Origin: Pseudomonadota bacterium
GTDB taxonomy: Bacteria; Pseudomonadota; Gammaproteobacteria; Pseudomonadales; UBA5518
NCBI GenBank assembly: GCA_022705125.1
Contig: JAKJFB010000041.1
Location: forward strand, 1 to 12,283
Reading direction: 5' to 3'
Length of the DNA: 12,283 nucleotides
In this document: in pieces, positions 1 through 6,814 of the stretch
Position numbering within the stretch: the first letter of the stretch is position 1
Layout: every line of letters starts with the position of its first letter
Notes under the pieces: generated by a model
What the model was told of the DNA's origin: nothing
What the model saw: only the letters and a program-made list of their open reading frames with translations
Database searches by the model: none
Translations under genes and position numbers: made by a program

Positions 1-2500
1 GCACGGTCACGCGCATCGCGCCCTGCCCCTCCATCGCATCGCGCGCGTTGATGCAGAGGTTCATCAGCACCTGGTCGAGTTGCGTCGGGTCGACCATCAC
101 CACCGGCACATCCGGCTCGAACTCGAGCTGGAAATCCAGGCTCGATGGCAGCGTCGAGCGCAGCAGGTCGACAAATTCCCCGAGGTGACGCGTCAATTGC
201 ACCGCCACCGGTTCGCCGCGCTGCCCGCGGCTGAACACCAGCAGCTGCTGGATGAGGTGGCGCGCCCGCTCCGCCGACTGCAGCGACTTCTGCAGGTAGC
301 GGCCCGCCCTGGTTTCGCCGATCAGCGCCAGGCGCTCGCTGGCCATGGCCACGTAGCCCGTGAGGCTGGTCAGCAGGTTGTTGAAATCGTGCGCCACGCC
401 GCCCGCAAGGTGGCCGATGGCCTCCATTTTCTGGGCCTGGCGCAACTGCGCCTCGAGGCGTTCGCGCTCGGCCTGCGCGACCCTGTGCTCGGTCATGTCG
501 CGCAGGAAGCCGATGACGATGCGGCCCTCGGCGCTGTCGGCAGTGGAAACCACCAGCTCGGCATCGAACTCCGAGCCGTCCGCGCGCCGCACCACGACCT
601 CGAGATGTCGACCGATCAGGCCGCCGCCGCCCTCGCGCAACACCCTCGCCATCGCGGCCTCATGCACCGCATGGAAGCGTTCCGGGATCAGCAGCGCGAC
701 ATTGCGGCCAATGGCCTCGCGCGCCGGGATGCCGAAGGTGGCTTCGGCCATCGGATTGAACTCGATGATCCTTCCGCCACGATCGATCGCCATGATGCAG
801 TCCAGCGAACTCTCGACGGTGGCGCGCAGGCGGCGCTCGCTGAATACCAGTTGCTGCTGCTGTTCGATGTGGCGCGAGATGTCGCGCACTATCGCCAGGT
901 GGTGCGCATCGCCCCGGTAGACCACCGGCACACCACGCACGTTGACCGGAATCGGGTGTCCGTCACGGTGCAGGATCATGCCCTCGGCCTCGAAGAACTC
1001 GCCCGAGACCACCGTCGCCATCAGCTGGCGCAGGTTCTCCCCGCTCTCCGGCGCGACGAAGGCATGTGGCGGCGAATGCATCACCTCTGCCACCGAACAG
1101 CCGACCAGGGCCGCGAAGGCCGGATTGACATCGATGACGCGCCCGTCCCGGGCGAACAGCAGCAGGCCGTCGGTGGACGCATTGAAGATCGAGCGATACT
1201 GCTCCTCGCTCGCTCGCAGCGCCTCCTCGGACAGCTTGCGCTCGGTGATGTCGCGCGTGAATGCCAGCACCCGCGGCTTGCCGCCTATCAGGGCGCTCTT
1301 CAGGCGCACCTCGTCCCAGCGCAGGCTGCCGTCGGCAGCGCGGCGATGCCACGCGAATTCGACCGCGCCGTCGCGCTTGGCGCGCTCGATCCACTCCATC
1401 GCGCGTGCGTCCGTGTAAAGAGGATCACCGGCGCTGAAATCCCCTACCGTCGAGCACAGTAGCTGCTCGCGGGAGCAACCGTAGACTTCGCAGGCCTTGC
1501 CGTTGACGTCGACGATCGCGCCGCTGTCCCAGTCATGGACGAATATGGGGTCCTCGGCCGCCTCGAAGATGGCACGGTAGCTGGCCTCGGCCTCGCGCAG
1601 TGCCGCGTCGGCGCGCAACCGTTCGAGTTCCGCCGCGGCACGAACCGAGTAGATCTTCAGCAGGGACGCCACGAGTTGCGGCTGGCGCATGGGTCGCCGG
1701 TGAAGCACGGCAAGAATCCCGATCGCCTCGCCGGCGGAATCGAAGAGCGGAATCCCCGCGTAGCTGCGGAAACCGAATCGACGCAGCAGCGCGTTGCCGG
1801 GATAATGGTGCAACAGGTTGTCGGGGTGGATGATGAACTGCTTGCCCACAACGTCCTCGCAGGGCGTGCCCGCGAGATCATAGGCGAATTTTTCCTGCGC
1901 CACGCCGCGATCGCAGACGGCGAGCGTATCGACCACGCCATCCCTGACGCTGCCGATCAGCGCGAAATCGACCTGCAGGCTACCGCACACGTAGCCGACG
2001 AGTTCACGCAGCACGTTCTCGCCCTGCACGCTGGTAATGCTGAGCGCGACGTTCTGCAGCGCGGACTCCATCAGCTTGCGCCGGGTGACATCGATGCCGA
2101 TGCTGATCAGCGATCCGATACCGCCCGAGTCATCGATTATGGGCAACTTGATCGACATCAGGTGCCGAGCGCGACCGCGCAGCGTGAGCATTTCCTCGAA
2201 CTGCCGCGCGCAACCGCTGCGCAGCGTCTGCGCGTCGTTGCCCCAGCTGCGGTAGTTCACGCCGGCGCGGCCATCGAACAGCTCGACCTCGGAACGGCCC
2301 AGCAGTTGTTCGTTACCGAGCCCCAGCCAGCGCACGCCGGTCCTGTTGACGAAGGTGAAACGGCCCGCGCCGTCGCGCAGATAGATCATCTCGCGCGCCC
2401 GCTCGAAGATGCGCCGCGCGTTGTCACCGGCGCCCGGCAGCTTCAGCGGGTCCGCCGCAACGGGGCTGGCTGCATGCATGCTGGCTGGCGCGGGTTTCAT
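1..2500 (-). CDS. Multi-PAS/GAF sensor histidine kinase (C-terminus off the left edge)
   Basis: The frame is uninterrupted for 833 codons from the ATG at 2500 to the window edge, so the gene is partial at its 3' end. Domains in order: PAS about residues 28-142, GAF about 150-290, PAS about 305-425, PAS about 436-540, PAS about 557-672, HisKA about 684-760, then the start of the ATPase domain. The phospho-acceptor is His704 in a GGVAHDFNNLL H-box, and an N-box NLCINARDAM spans Asn814-Met823. The G boxes, and a possible receiver domain common in this HDFNNLL class, would lie outside. No transmembrane segment is visible, so it is probably a cytoplasmic autokinase sensing an unknown cue. ATG 2500 is the first possible start after an in-frame stop about 90 bp upstream, and a GGGGGCGAG stretch precedes it. 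It lies 126 bp downstream of, and in the same direction as, the response regulator, its likely partner. Confidence 0.93.
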   Translation of the reverse strand, partial: MKPAPASMHAASPVAADPLKLPGAGDNARRIFERAREMIYLRDGAGRFTFVNRTGVRWLGLGNEQLLGRSEVELFDGRAGVNYRSWGNDAQTLRSGCARQFEEMLTLRGRARHLMSIKLPIIDDSGGIGSLISIGIDVTRRKLMESALQNVALSITSVQGENVLRELVGYVCGSLQVDFALIGSVRDGVVDTLAVCDRGVAQEKFAYDLAGTPCEDVVGKQFIIHPDNLLHHYPGNALLRRFGFRSYAGIPLFDSAGEAIGILAVLHRRPMRQPQLVASLLKIYSVRAAAELERLRADAALREAEASYRAIFEAAEDPIFVHDWDSGAIVDVNGKACEVYGCSREQLLCSTVGDFSAGDPLYTDARAMEWIERAKRDGAVEFAWHRRAADGSLRWDEVRLKSALIGGKPRVLAFTRDITERKLSEEALRASEEQYRSIFNASTDGLLLFARDGRVIDVNPAFAALVGCSVAEVMHSPPHAFVAPESGENLRQLMATVVSGEFFEAEGMILHRDGHPIPVNVRGVPVVYRGDAHHLAIVRDISRHIEQQQQLVFSERRLRATVESSLDCIMAIDRGGRIIEFNPMAEATFGIPAREAIGRNVALLIPERFHAVHEAAMARVLREGGGGLIGRHLEVVVRRADGSEFDAELVVSTADSAEGRIVIGFLRDMTEHRVAQAERERLEAQLRQAQKMEAIGHLAGGVAHDFNNLLTSLTGYVAMASERLALIGETRAGRYLQKSLQSAERARHLIQQLLVFSRGQRGEPVAVQLTRHLGEFVDLLRSTLPSSLDFQLEFEPDVPVVMVDPTQLDQVLMNLCINARDAMEGQGAMRVTV

Positions 2501-2537
2501 GACACGTCTCGCCCCCGGTCTTGCTGCGATCGACCCC

Positions 2538-2546
2538 AGTCTAGCA
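2538..2546 (-). promoter_or_regulatory. Possible extended -10 promoter for the sensor kinase
   Basis: On the minus strand the gap between regulator and kinase reads TGC-TAGACT, an extended -10 element matching 4 of 6 positions. It would start transcription about 30 nt before the kinase ATG. There is no convincing -35 box at 16-18 bp spacing, so the call rests on the extended -10 alone. Confidence 0.2.
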
Positions 2547-2580
2547 ACCGTGCCGTGGCGCCGTTGCGCACGGAAACAAA

Positions 2581-2596
2581 TGAATCAATTGATACA
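2581..2596. promoter_or_regulatory. AT-rich palindrome between regulator and kinase genes (possible operator)
   Basis: A perfect 10-bp palindrome, ATCAATTGAT, occupies 2584-2593. It extends after one mismatch by TG/CA to a 16-bp near-perfect dyad. It stands out as AT-rich in a very GC-rich region and lies just upstream of the possible kinase promoter. It could be an operator, perhaps for the adjacent regulator. That function is inferred from position only. Confidence 0.3.
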
Positions 2597-2626
2597 GTGC
2601 CGATACACGGCGCACCCCCGCCCGCT

Positions 2627-3361
2627 TCAGTCGGAGCGGCAGAACATGTAGCCGACACCGCGCACGGTGCGGATGATGCGCGGCTTCTCGGGATCGGCTT
2701 CGATCTTGCGGCGCAGCCGCGCGATGCGTATGTCGATCGAGCGGTCGAAGGGATCCCACTCCCGGTTCTGGGTGAGGTCGAGCAGGGTGTCCCGCGACAG
2801 CGGACGGTTCGGGCGCTCCGCGAATACGCGCAGCAGGTCGAACTCCATCGCCGTGACGGCGATTTCCTCGCCCGAGGCACCGAACAGCTGCTGCCGGTCG
2901 AGATCGAGCCGGCAATCGCCCACGCTCAGCTGCCGCGTGCCTGGCGCAGCGCCTTGCGCCGCGGCGACGCTGGATACGACAGGCCGAAGGTAGCGGCGCG
3001 CCACGCTCTTCAGGCGGGCGTGGAGCTCCCTCAGGTCGAAGGGCTTGGCGAGATAATCGTCGGCCCCGATTTCCAGGCCGATGATCCGGTCGATGGTCTC
3101 CCCGGCGCCGGAGAGGATGATGATGCCGATGTCGTGGCGCTCGCGCAGGTAGCGGGCGAAACTCAGTCCGTCTTCGCCGGGCAGCCCGATGTCCAGCAGG
3201 ACCACGCCACAGGGCCGGGCCGCCACGAACTCCCGCGCCTGGCCGCAGTCGGCCGCTGCGAATACCGTGCAATCGCGTTCCGAGAGATATTCCGCGAGCA
3301 TCTCGCGGATCGACGGGTCGTCATCGACGACGAGCACCGCATGGCGCTGGTCCATGCTCAC
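2627..3361 (-). CDS. OmpR/PhoB-family response regulator
   Basis: A 244-residue two-domain regulator of standard length. The receiver domain (about 8-120) has the acidic pair Asp13/Asp14, phospho-acceptor Asp57 in LLDIGLPGEDG, switch Ser84 and invariant Lys106 in the KPF motif. A winged-helix DNA-binding domain (about 145-242) carries the typical family motifs, ending in the RGVGYMF wing. It presumably binds DNA as a phosphorylated dimer to control transcription. The start at 3361 has a good ribosome site (GAGGTGAG ending three bases before the ATG); a second ATG two codons later is possible. It precedes the PAS/GAF kinase by 126 bp in the same direction, the natural partner. Target genes cannot be read from the window. 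Confidence 0.95.
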   Translation of the reverse strand: MSMDQRHAVLVVDDDPSIREMLAEYLSERDCTVFAAADCGQAREFVAARPCGVVLLDIGLPGEDGLSFARYLRERHDIGIIILSGAGETIDRIIGLEIGADDYLAKPFDLRELHARLKSVARRYLRPVVSSVAAAQGAAPGTRQLSVGDCRLDLDRQQLFGASGEEIAVTAMEFDLLRVFAERPNRPLSRDTLLDLTQNREWDPFDRSIDIRIARLRRKIEADPEKPRIIRTVRGVGYMFCRSD

Positions 3362-3397
3362 CTCGGCTGATTCTCGACCGGGGAGTCAACTGGAGGT

Positions 3398-3426
3398 TTT
3401 TTACTCCTCGGGGCCGCAATGCACAA
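3398..3426 (-). promoter_or_regulatory. Possible promoter of the response regulator gene
   Basis: On the minus strand a TTGTGC -35-like box (3421-3426) and a TAAAAA -10-like box (3398-3403) are separated by exactly 17 bp. Initiation would fall about 30 nt before the regulator ATG. The matches are 3/6 and 4/6, and the A-run is unusual for this GC-rich DNA. No experimental signal is available. Confidence 0.3.
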
Positions 3427-3461
3427 GTCCTCGCCAGCCCCGTGACTGCGGCACGGCGAAA

Positions 3462-3499
3462 GCCAGCCGCAAACGCGGTTCGACCCGCGCCCGGCTGGC
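3462..3499. repeat. Nested inverted repeat downstream of the methyltransferase gene
   Basis: Outer arms GCCAGCC (3462-3468) and GGCTGGC (3493-3499) enclose inner arms CGCGG (3474-3478) and CCGCG (3485-3489) around a 6-nt loop. A further copy of GCCAGCC sits at 3433-3439. The structure begins 14 bp after the stop of the methyltransferase gene, so it could form an RNA hairpin at the end of that transcript. No U-tract follows on the minus strand, so it is not a classical intrinsic terminator. Confidence 0.35.
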
Positions 3500-3513
3500 G
3501 GTTGCGCGCCCGG

Positions 3514-4305
3514 TCATGCGCTCAGCGGTTGCCCCCCGGCGCCGCTTGCTGCCCTGCCGGGGCGCGGGACCAGCATCGGCACCTGCTCGCGGTAGCGGCG
3601 ATAGGACTCGCCGTGCACCTCGATCAGGTCGCGCTCCTCGTAGCGGATCGCCACGAGAATGTACGCAGTCAGCGCCAGCGCGAACACCAGGTGCGTCAGC
3701 GTCATCGTCGGCGTGGCCCAGAAGGCGAACAGCCAGCCCACGTAGAGCGGATGGCGCACCCTGCGGTAGAGCCACGGCGTGGCGAAACGCAGCGGGGTGT
3801 AGGGCCTGCCGAGTAGGTTCAGCCACACCTGGCGCAGGCCGAAGAGGTCGAAGTGGTTGATCAGGAAGGTGGCGATCAGCACCAGCAGCCAGCCGCCGGC
3901 GAATGCCACCCACATGAGGTTCCGGCCGGCATGGCCGTGCAGATTCCACACCAGGCCGCCGAGCGGTTCCCAGAACGCGAACATCGCGATCAGCGCGATG
4001 CTCGAGAACAGCACGTAGGTGCTGCGCTCTGCGGCCTGCGGCACGAAACGGGTCCACCAGCGCTTGAAGGCCGGCCGGGCCATGACGCTGTGCTGCACGG
4101 CAAACAGCCCCAGCAGCCCGAGGTCCGTGAGGAGCCCCCGCAGCATTCCCACCCGCGGCGGGCCGTCTATCGATGTCGGCACGAGCACGTTGCCGATGAA
4201 TCCCGCGAGATAGAGAAACGTGGCGAAGAAGATCGCGTAGCAGATCACGCCGTAGCAGAACACCGCGATCCGGTTGGTGATGGAAGCTCTGTTGCTGGGT
4301 GTCAT
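3514..4305 (-). CDS. mddA: MddA-like methanethiol S-methyltransferase (membrane; NnrU/ICMT-related)
   Basis: A 263-residue polytopic membrane protein. Hydrophobic segments lie at about 14-42, 58-72, 97-112, 130-150 and 188-222. Family-like motifs are QHSVMARPAFKRWWTRFVP (71-89), AERSTYVL (92-99), INHFDLFGLRQVWL (149-162), RHPLYVGW (184-191) and an RYEERDL motif (221-227), as in MddA and isoprenylcysteine-methyltransferase-like enzymes. MddA uses S-adenosylmethionine to methylate methanethiol to dimethyl sulfide. That role is assigned from recalled family resemblance; a related NnrU-type or other thiol/lipid methyltransferase is the main alternative. The frame stays open to 4467, but the ATG at 4305 follows a strong GGAGG site, and the 54 extra residues are Arg-rich and unlike the family. 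It diverges from the PPOX gene and appears monocistronic. Confidence 0.8.
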   Translation of the reverse strand: MTPSNRASITNRIAVFCYGVICYAIFFATFLYLAGFIGNVLVPTSIDGPPRVGMLRGLLTDLGLLGLFAVQHSVMARPAFKRWWTRFVPQAAERSTYVLFSSIALIAMFAFWEPLGGLVWNLHGHAGRNLMWVAFAGGWLLVLIATFLINHFDLFGLRQVWLNLLGRPYTPLRFATPWLYRRVRHPLYVGWLFAFWATPTMTLTHLVFALALTAYILVAIRYEERDLIEVHGESYRRYREQVPMLVPRPGRAASGAGGQPLSA

Positions 4306-4355
4306 GGCATCCTCCCGTCGGTTGCTGTGCCGGTTGTGACGCTGCAGACAGTGCG

Positions 4356-4380
4356 GGAAATCCGTATCAGGCGGATTTCC
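4356..4380. promoter_or_regulatory. Perfect 9-bp inverted repeat in the divergent spacer
   Basis: GGAAATCCG (4356-4364) and CGGATTTCC (4372-4380) form perfect arms separated by 7 bp, TATCAGG. The dyad centre is about 63 bp upstream of the methyltransferase start codon. It could be an operator for a dimeric regulator or a hairpin in the mRNA leader. Symmetry is visible in the sequence; function is inferred. Confidence 0.4.
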
Positions 4381-4410
4381 GCCTGCTGCGGGTTTGTTGT
4401 GCCATTGTTT

Positions 4411-4436
4411 CGGCGCCGTAACGCGGCGGCGCCGCC
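4411..4436. repeat. Paired GC palindromes in the divergent spacer
   Basis: The 8-bp palindrome CGGCGCCG occurs twice, at 4411-4418 and 4427-4434, with centres 16 bp apart. The second copy sits inside a perfect 12-bp palindrome, GGCGGCGCCGCC (4425-4436). Such motifs arise easily in GC-rich DNA, so a regulatory role is only possible. Confidence 0.2.
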
Positions 4437-4496
4437 ATATCGTTCGCATGGGGCCGCGGCATGACACCGGTTTAATGCGTCATTTGAACATCATTG

Positions 4497-4525
4497 TTGA
4501 CCATTCGACGGTCGGGCGGCATGCT
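4497..4525 (+). promoter_or_regulatory. Possible promoter of the PPOX-desaturase unit
   Basis: TTGACC (4497-4502, 5/6 to the -35 consensus) is followed after 17 bp by CATGCT (4520-4525, 3/6 to the -10). Transcription would start about 55 nt before the ATG at 4588. The -35 box lies in an AT-richer patch of the spacer. Confidence 0.3.
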
Positions 4526-4587
4526 AGCCGCCGATCCGGTCCGCGCCATCCGCGGGCTCGGGAAACGCCAGCATTAATGGAGCATTC

Positions 4588-5046
4588 ATGACCGAGGTCC
4601 GCATTCCAGCCACCCATGTCGGCATCCTGGAGACCGCCCTGCTCGCCATGGTCAGCACTATCCGCCACAAGGACGGGCTGATTTCCACCAACCCGGTCGG
4701 CTTCGACTGGGATGGCGAATACGTGCGCCTCAGCACGCTCAAGTCGCGCGTGAAGTACCGCAACCTCGTGGCGAATCCGCAGATCACGTTTTGCGTGGTC
4801 GATCCGCAGATGGGGACCCGCTACATCGAGATCCGCGGCCATGCGCAGCTGAGCGACGATCCCGAAGGCTCGCTGAACCGCAAGATGTTCCGCCGCATGA
4901 CCGGCAAGGAATTCGACCTCGACGAGCCGGGTGCCGAACGCGTGATCATCAAGATCATCCCGACGCAGGTATCGACCCCCGCGCTGTATGGTGGCCGGCT
5001 CGACCGGCGCGCGGCAGACGTGGCACGCTCCGCAACCCCCGTCTGA
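4588..5046 (+). CDS. PPOX-class (split beta-barrel) flavin/F420-type oxidoreductase
   Basis: A 152-residue protein of the pyridoxamine-5'-phosphate-oxidase-like split-barrel fold. Typical features are an N-terminal helix, a beta strand with KDGLISTNPVGFDWDG (28-43), then STLKSRVKYRNLVANPQITF (49-68), a region that usually contacts the cofactor phosphate, and YIEIRGHAQLSDD (79-91). Relatives bind FMN, FAD or deazaflavin F420 and reduce or oxidise small molecules, usually as dimers. Neither cofactor nor substrate can be fixed from sequence; true pyridoxal-phosphate synthesis is unlikely because canonical PdxH is longer. The ATG has a GGAG site 6 nt upstream. The stop is 10 bp before the GTG of the desaturase gene, so the two are probably co-transcribed and may act on one substrate pathway. 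Confidence 0.85.
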   Translation: MTEVRIPATHVGILETALLAMVSTIRHKDGLISTNPVGFDWDGEYVRLSTLKSRVKYRNLVANPQITFCVVDPQMGTRYIEIRGHAQLSDDPEGSLNRKMFRRMTGKEFDLDEPGAERVIIKIIPTQVSTPALYGGRLDRRAADVARSATPV

Positions 5047-5056
5047 GGCTGGCGTC

Positions 5057-5788
5057 GTGTTTTCGTCCATCCTCGAGCATTACAACTGGCAAGCAGCCGC
5101 CGCGGTGGTGCTGTTGACCGCCGCGATCATAAAGACGGGCAAGTACCTCGTATTCAGGATCCCGGCGATCAGGCGCATGCGGGACATCAATATCGAGGAG
5201 GACAACAAGCGCCTCGCCCAGTCAAAGTACCCGGCGATGATCAGCAGGGGCAGAAAGGCCGGCTTTGCGTGCCTGTTCCCGTTCTATTTCCTGATCCTGC
5301 CGTTTTGCGCGACTTTCGCGTACGTCTCCCTTGCCAGGGTGCTGCTCGAGATCTTCGTCATCCTGATGGTCTATGACTTCTTCTACTACCTGACCCATCG
5401 CTTCCTGCTGCATGCGCCGCACGACAGCCGCCTGGGATACTTCCGCCGCGTGCACGCGGTTCACCACCAGGCGCGCGATCCGAGCTGGGTCGATGCGACC
5501 TATGTGCATCCGCTCGAAATCGCCATCGGCGTGCTGCTCTTCCTCGGCACCATCGTCGCCCACGCGCTCGTCGCCGGGCCGGCGCACGTGGCGTCGCTCG
5601 TCGTGTGCTTCCTCGCGTTCCACATGATCAACCAGGTCAATCACACGTATTTCAAGCTGCCGTACTTCCCGTTCAGGACGATCAACTGGATCGTCGCGAA
5701 GCACCATGTTCACCACGAGAACATGCAGAAGGGAAACTACGCCACGATCACGCTGTTCTACGACAGGGTCTTCGGTACGCTGGACTGA
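5057..5788 (+). CDS. Sterol desaturase / fatty acid hydroxylase family membrane protein
   Basis: A 243-residue integral-membrane di-iron oxygenase-like protein. Numbered from the GTG, the histidine boxes are HRFLLH (114-119), HAVHH (133-137) and HHVHH (216-220), with additional His151, His189 and His196 (NHT). These match the metal ligands of the fatty acid hydroxylase superfamily. Hydrophobic segments lie at about 12-28, 68-94, 96-112, 154-172 and 177-190. Such enzymes use O2 to hydroxylate or desaturate lipid, sterol or carotenoid substrates; the substrate here is unknown. The GTG at 5057 is preferred: it follows GAGG at 8 nt and begins just after the PPOX stop. An ATG at 4988 would overlap the PPOX gene by 59 bp and add a non-hydrophobic leader. 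The upstream PPOX gene may supply redox chemistry for the same pathway. Confidence 0.9.
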   Translation: MFSSILEHYNWQAAAAVVLLTAAIIKTGKYLVFRIPAIRRMRDINIEEDNKRLAQSKYPAMISRGRKAGFACLFPFYFLILPFCATFAYVSLARVLLEIFVILMVYDFFYYLTHRFLLHAPHDSRLGYFRRVHAVHHQARDPSWVDATYVHPLEIAIGVLLFLGTIVAHALVAGPAHVASLVVCFLAFHMINQVNHTYFKLPYFPFRTINWIVAKHHVHHENMQKGNYATITLFYDRVFGTLD

Positions 5789-5798
5789 TTCGGCGCTG

Positions 5799-5823
5799 CG
5801 CGGCGTATCAGGCGCCCGCCGCG
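5799..5823. repeat. Inverted repeat at the desaturase / aldo-keto reductase junction
   Basis: Arms CGCGGCG (5799-5805) and CGCCGCG (5817-5823) flank an 11-bp spacer at the junction of two convergent genes, and overlap the last codons of the reductase. This position suits a bidirectional transcription stop, but no T-run follows on either strand. Confidence 0.25.
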
Positions 5824-6758
5824 TCGAGCCGGCGCATCTCCCCGGGCGTAAGTTCCAGTGTCAGGGCATCCATGAGCTCGGCGAGTTGCTCCACGCTGGT
5901 CGCGCTCGCGATGGGTGCCGTGACGCCGGGTTTTGCCATCAGCCACGCCAGCGCGATCGCCGCCAGCCCGGTGCCGCGATCGGCAGCGATCGCGTCCATG
6001 ACGGCGAGAACCCGCGGCCCCTTCCCTTCGATGTACGCCCTGACGCCGCTGCCACGCCGGCTCTTCGACAGATCGTCGATCGAGCGGTACTTGCCCGTCA
6101 GATAGCCCCGCGCCAGACCGAAGTACGCGATCACACCGAGATCGCGCTCCAGGCAGAGTCCCCGCAGGGCCGCCTCGAAGTCGCGCTCGAGCAGGTTGTA
6201 GAGCGGCTGCATCACGGTGTATCGCGCGACTCCCTCGCGCGCGGCAATGTCGAGGGCGCTCGCGAGCCGGGCGGGCGCGAAGTTCGAAGCGCCCACGCTG
6301 CGCACCTTGCCCGCCCTGACCAGCCGCTCGAACGCGTGCGCGACCTCCTCCTGCGGCACATCGGCGTCGTCGAAGTGCGCGAAATAGAGGTCGATGTAAT
6401 CGCAGCGCAGCCTGCGCAGGGAATCCTCGACCGCGCTTGCGATGTTGGTCGCGCCGAGACCCTTGCGCTGCGGCGTCATCGGTCCGCCGACCTTGGTCGC
6501 GATCTGCACGTCGTCGCGTCGGCCCCGGTGCGCGAGCCAGTCGCCGATCATCGTCTCCGATTCACCGCCCTTTCCGCCCGGCAGATAGTTCGCGTAGATG
6601 TCCGCCGTGTCGATCATCGTGCCTCCGCCGGCAACGAACGCATCGAGCACGGCGAAACTGCGTGCGCGATCCATGCCGTTGCTGCCGAAGACGTTGCCAC
6701 CGAGCACCAGCGGCGCGATCGAAAGCCCGCTACCGCCGAGCGGACGAAGCCTGGCCAT
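5808..6758 (-). CDS. Aldo/keto reductase
   Basis: A 316-residue (beta/alpha)8-barrel NADPH-dependent oxidoreductase. The full catalytic tetrad is present: Asp50 and Tyr55 in IDTADIY, Lys89 in ATKVGG and His128 in YFAHFDD. GKVRSVGASNF (about 148-158) and a later YLTGKYR motif are typical of the bacterial YajO/YghZ-like branch rather than human AKR1 enzymes. It would reduce an aldehyde or ketone; the substrate is unknown. The start has a strong GGGGAGGG site. It lies 56 bp downstream of the SnoaL-like gene in the same direction, so the pair probably forms an operon. Its 3' end meets the desaturase gene with 19 bp between stops. Confidence 0.93.
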   Translation of the reverse strand: MARLRPLGGSGLSIAPLVLGGNVFGSNGMDRARSFAVLDAFVAGGGTMIDTADIYANYLPGGKGGESETMIGDWLAHRGRRDDVQIATKVGGPMTPQRKGLGATNIASAVEDSLRRLRCDYIDLYFAHFDDADVPQEEVAHAFERLVRAGKVRSVGASNFAPARLASALDIAAREGVARYTVMQPLYNLLERDFEAALRGLCLERDLGVIAYFGLARGYLTGKYRSIDDLSKSRRGSGVRAYIEGKGPRVLAVMDAIAADRGTGLAAIALAWLMAKPGVTAPIASATSVEQLAELMDALTLELTPGEMRRLDAAGA

Positions 6759-6814
6759 GCATACCCTCCCCGATACGTCGTCGAACTGCGCGCAGCGCCA
6801 CGGTGCGCGGGATC

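Noticed and set aside
80..1462. Long plus-strand open frame (460 codons), with similar ones at 1535-3370
   Set aside because: They are antisense to the kinase and regulator, which show clear domain motifs. Their translations are rich in His, Arg, Gln and Ala with no recognisable domain, as expected for shadows in GC-rich DNA.
4306..4467. Possible 54-residue N-terminal extension of the methyltransferase
   Set aside because: The added sequence is Arg/His-rich and unlike a membrane protein leader, and the ATG at 4305 has a strong GGAGG site directly before it.
4988..5056. Earlier ATG start for the desaturase
   Set aside because: It would overlap the PPOX gene by 59 bp. The GTG at 5057 has a Shine-Dalgarno-like GAGG and natural spacing after the PPOX stop.
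4480..5070. Minus-strand open frame of 196 codons across the PPOX gene
   Set aside because: It is the antisense of the PPOX gene, whose motifs and ribosome site are clear. No family features are seen in the minus-strand product.
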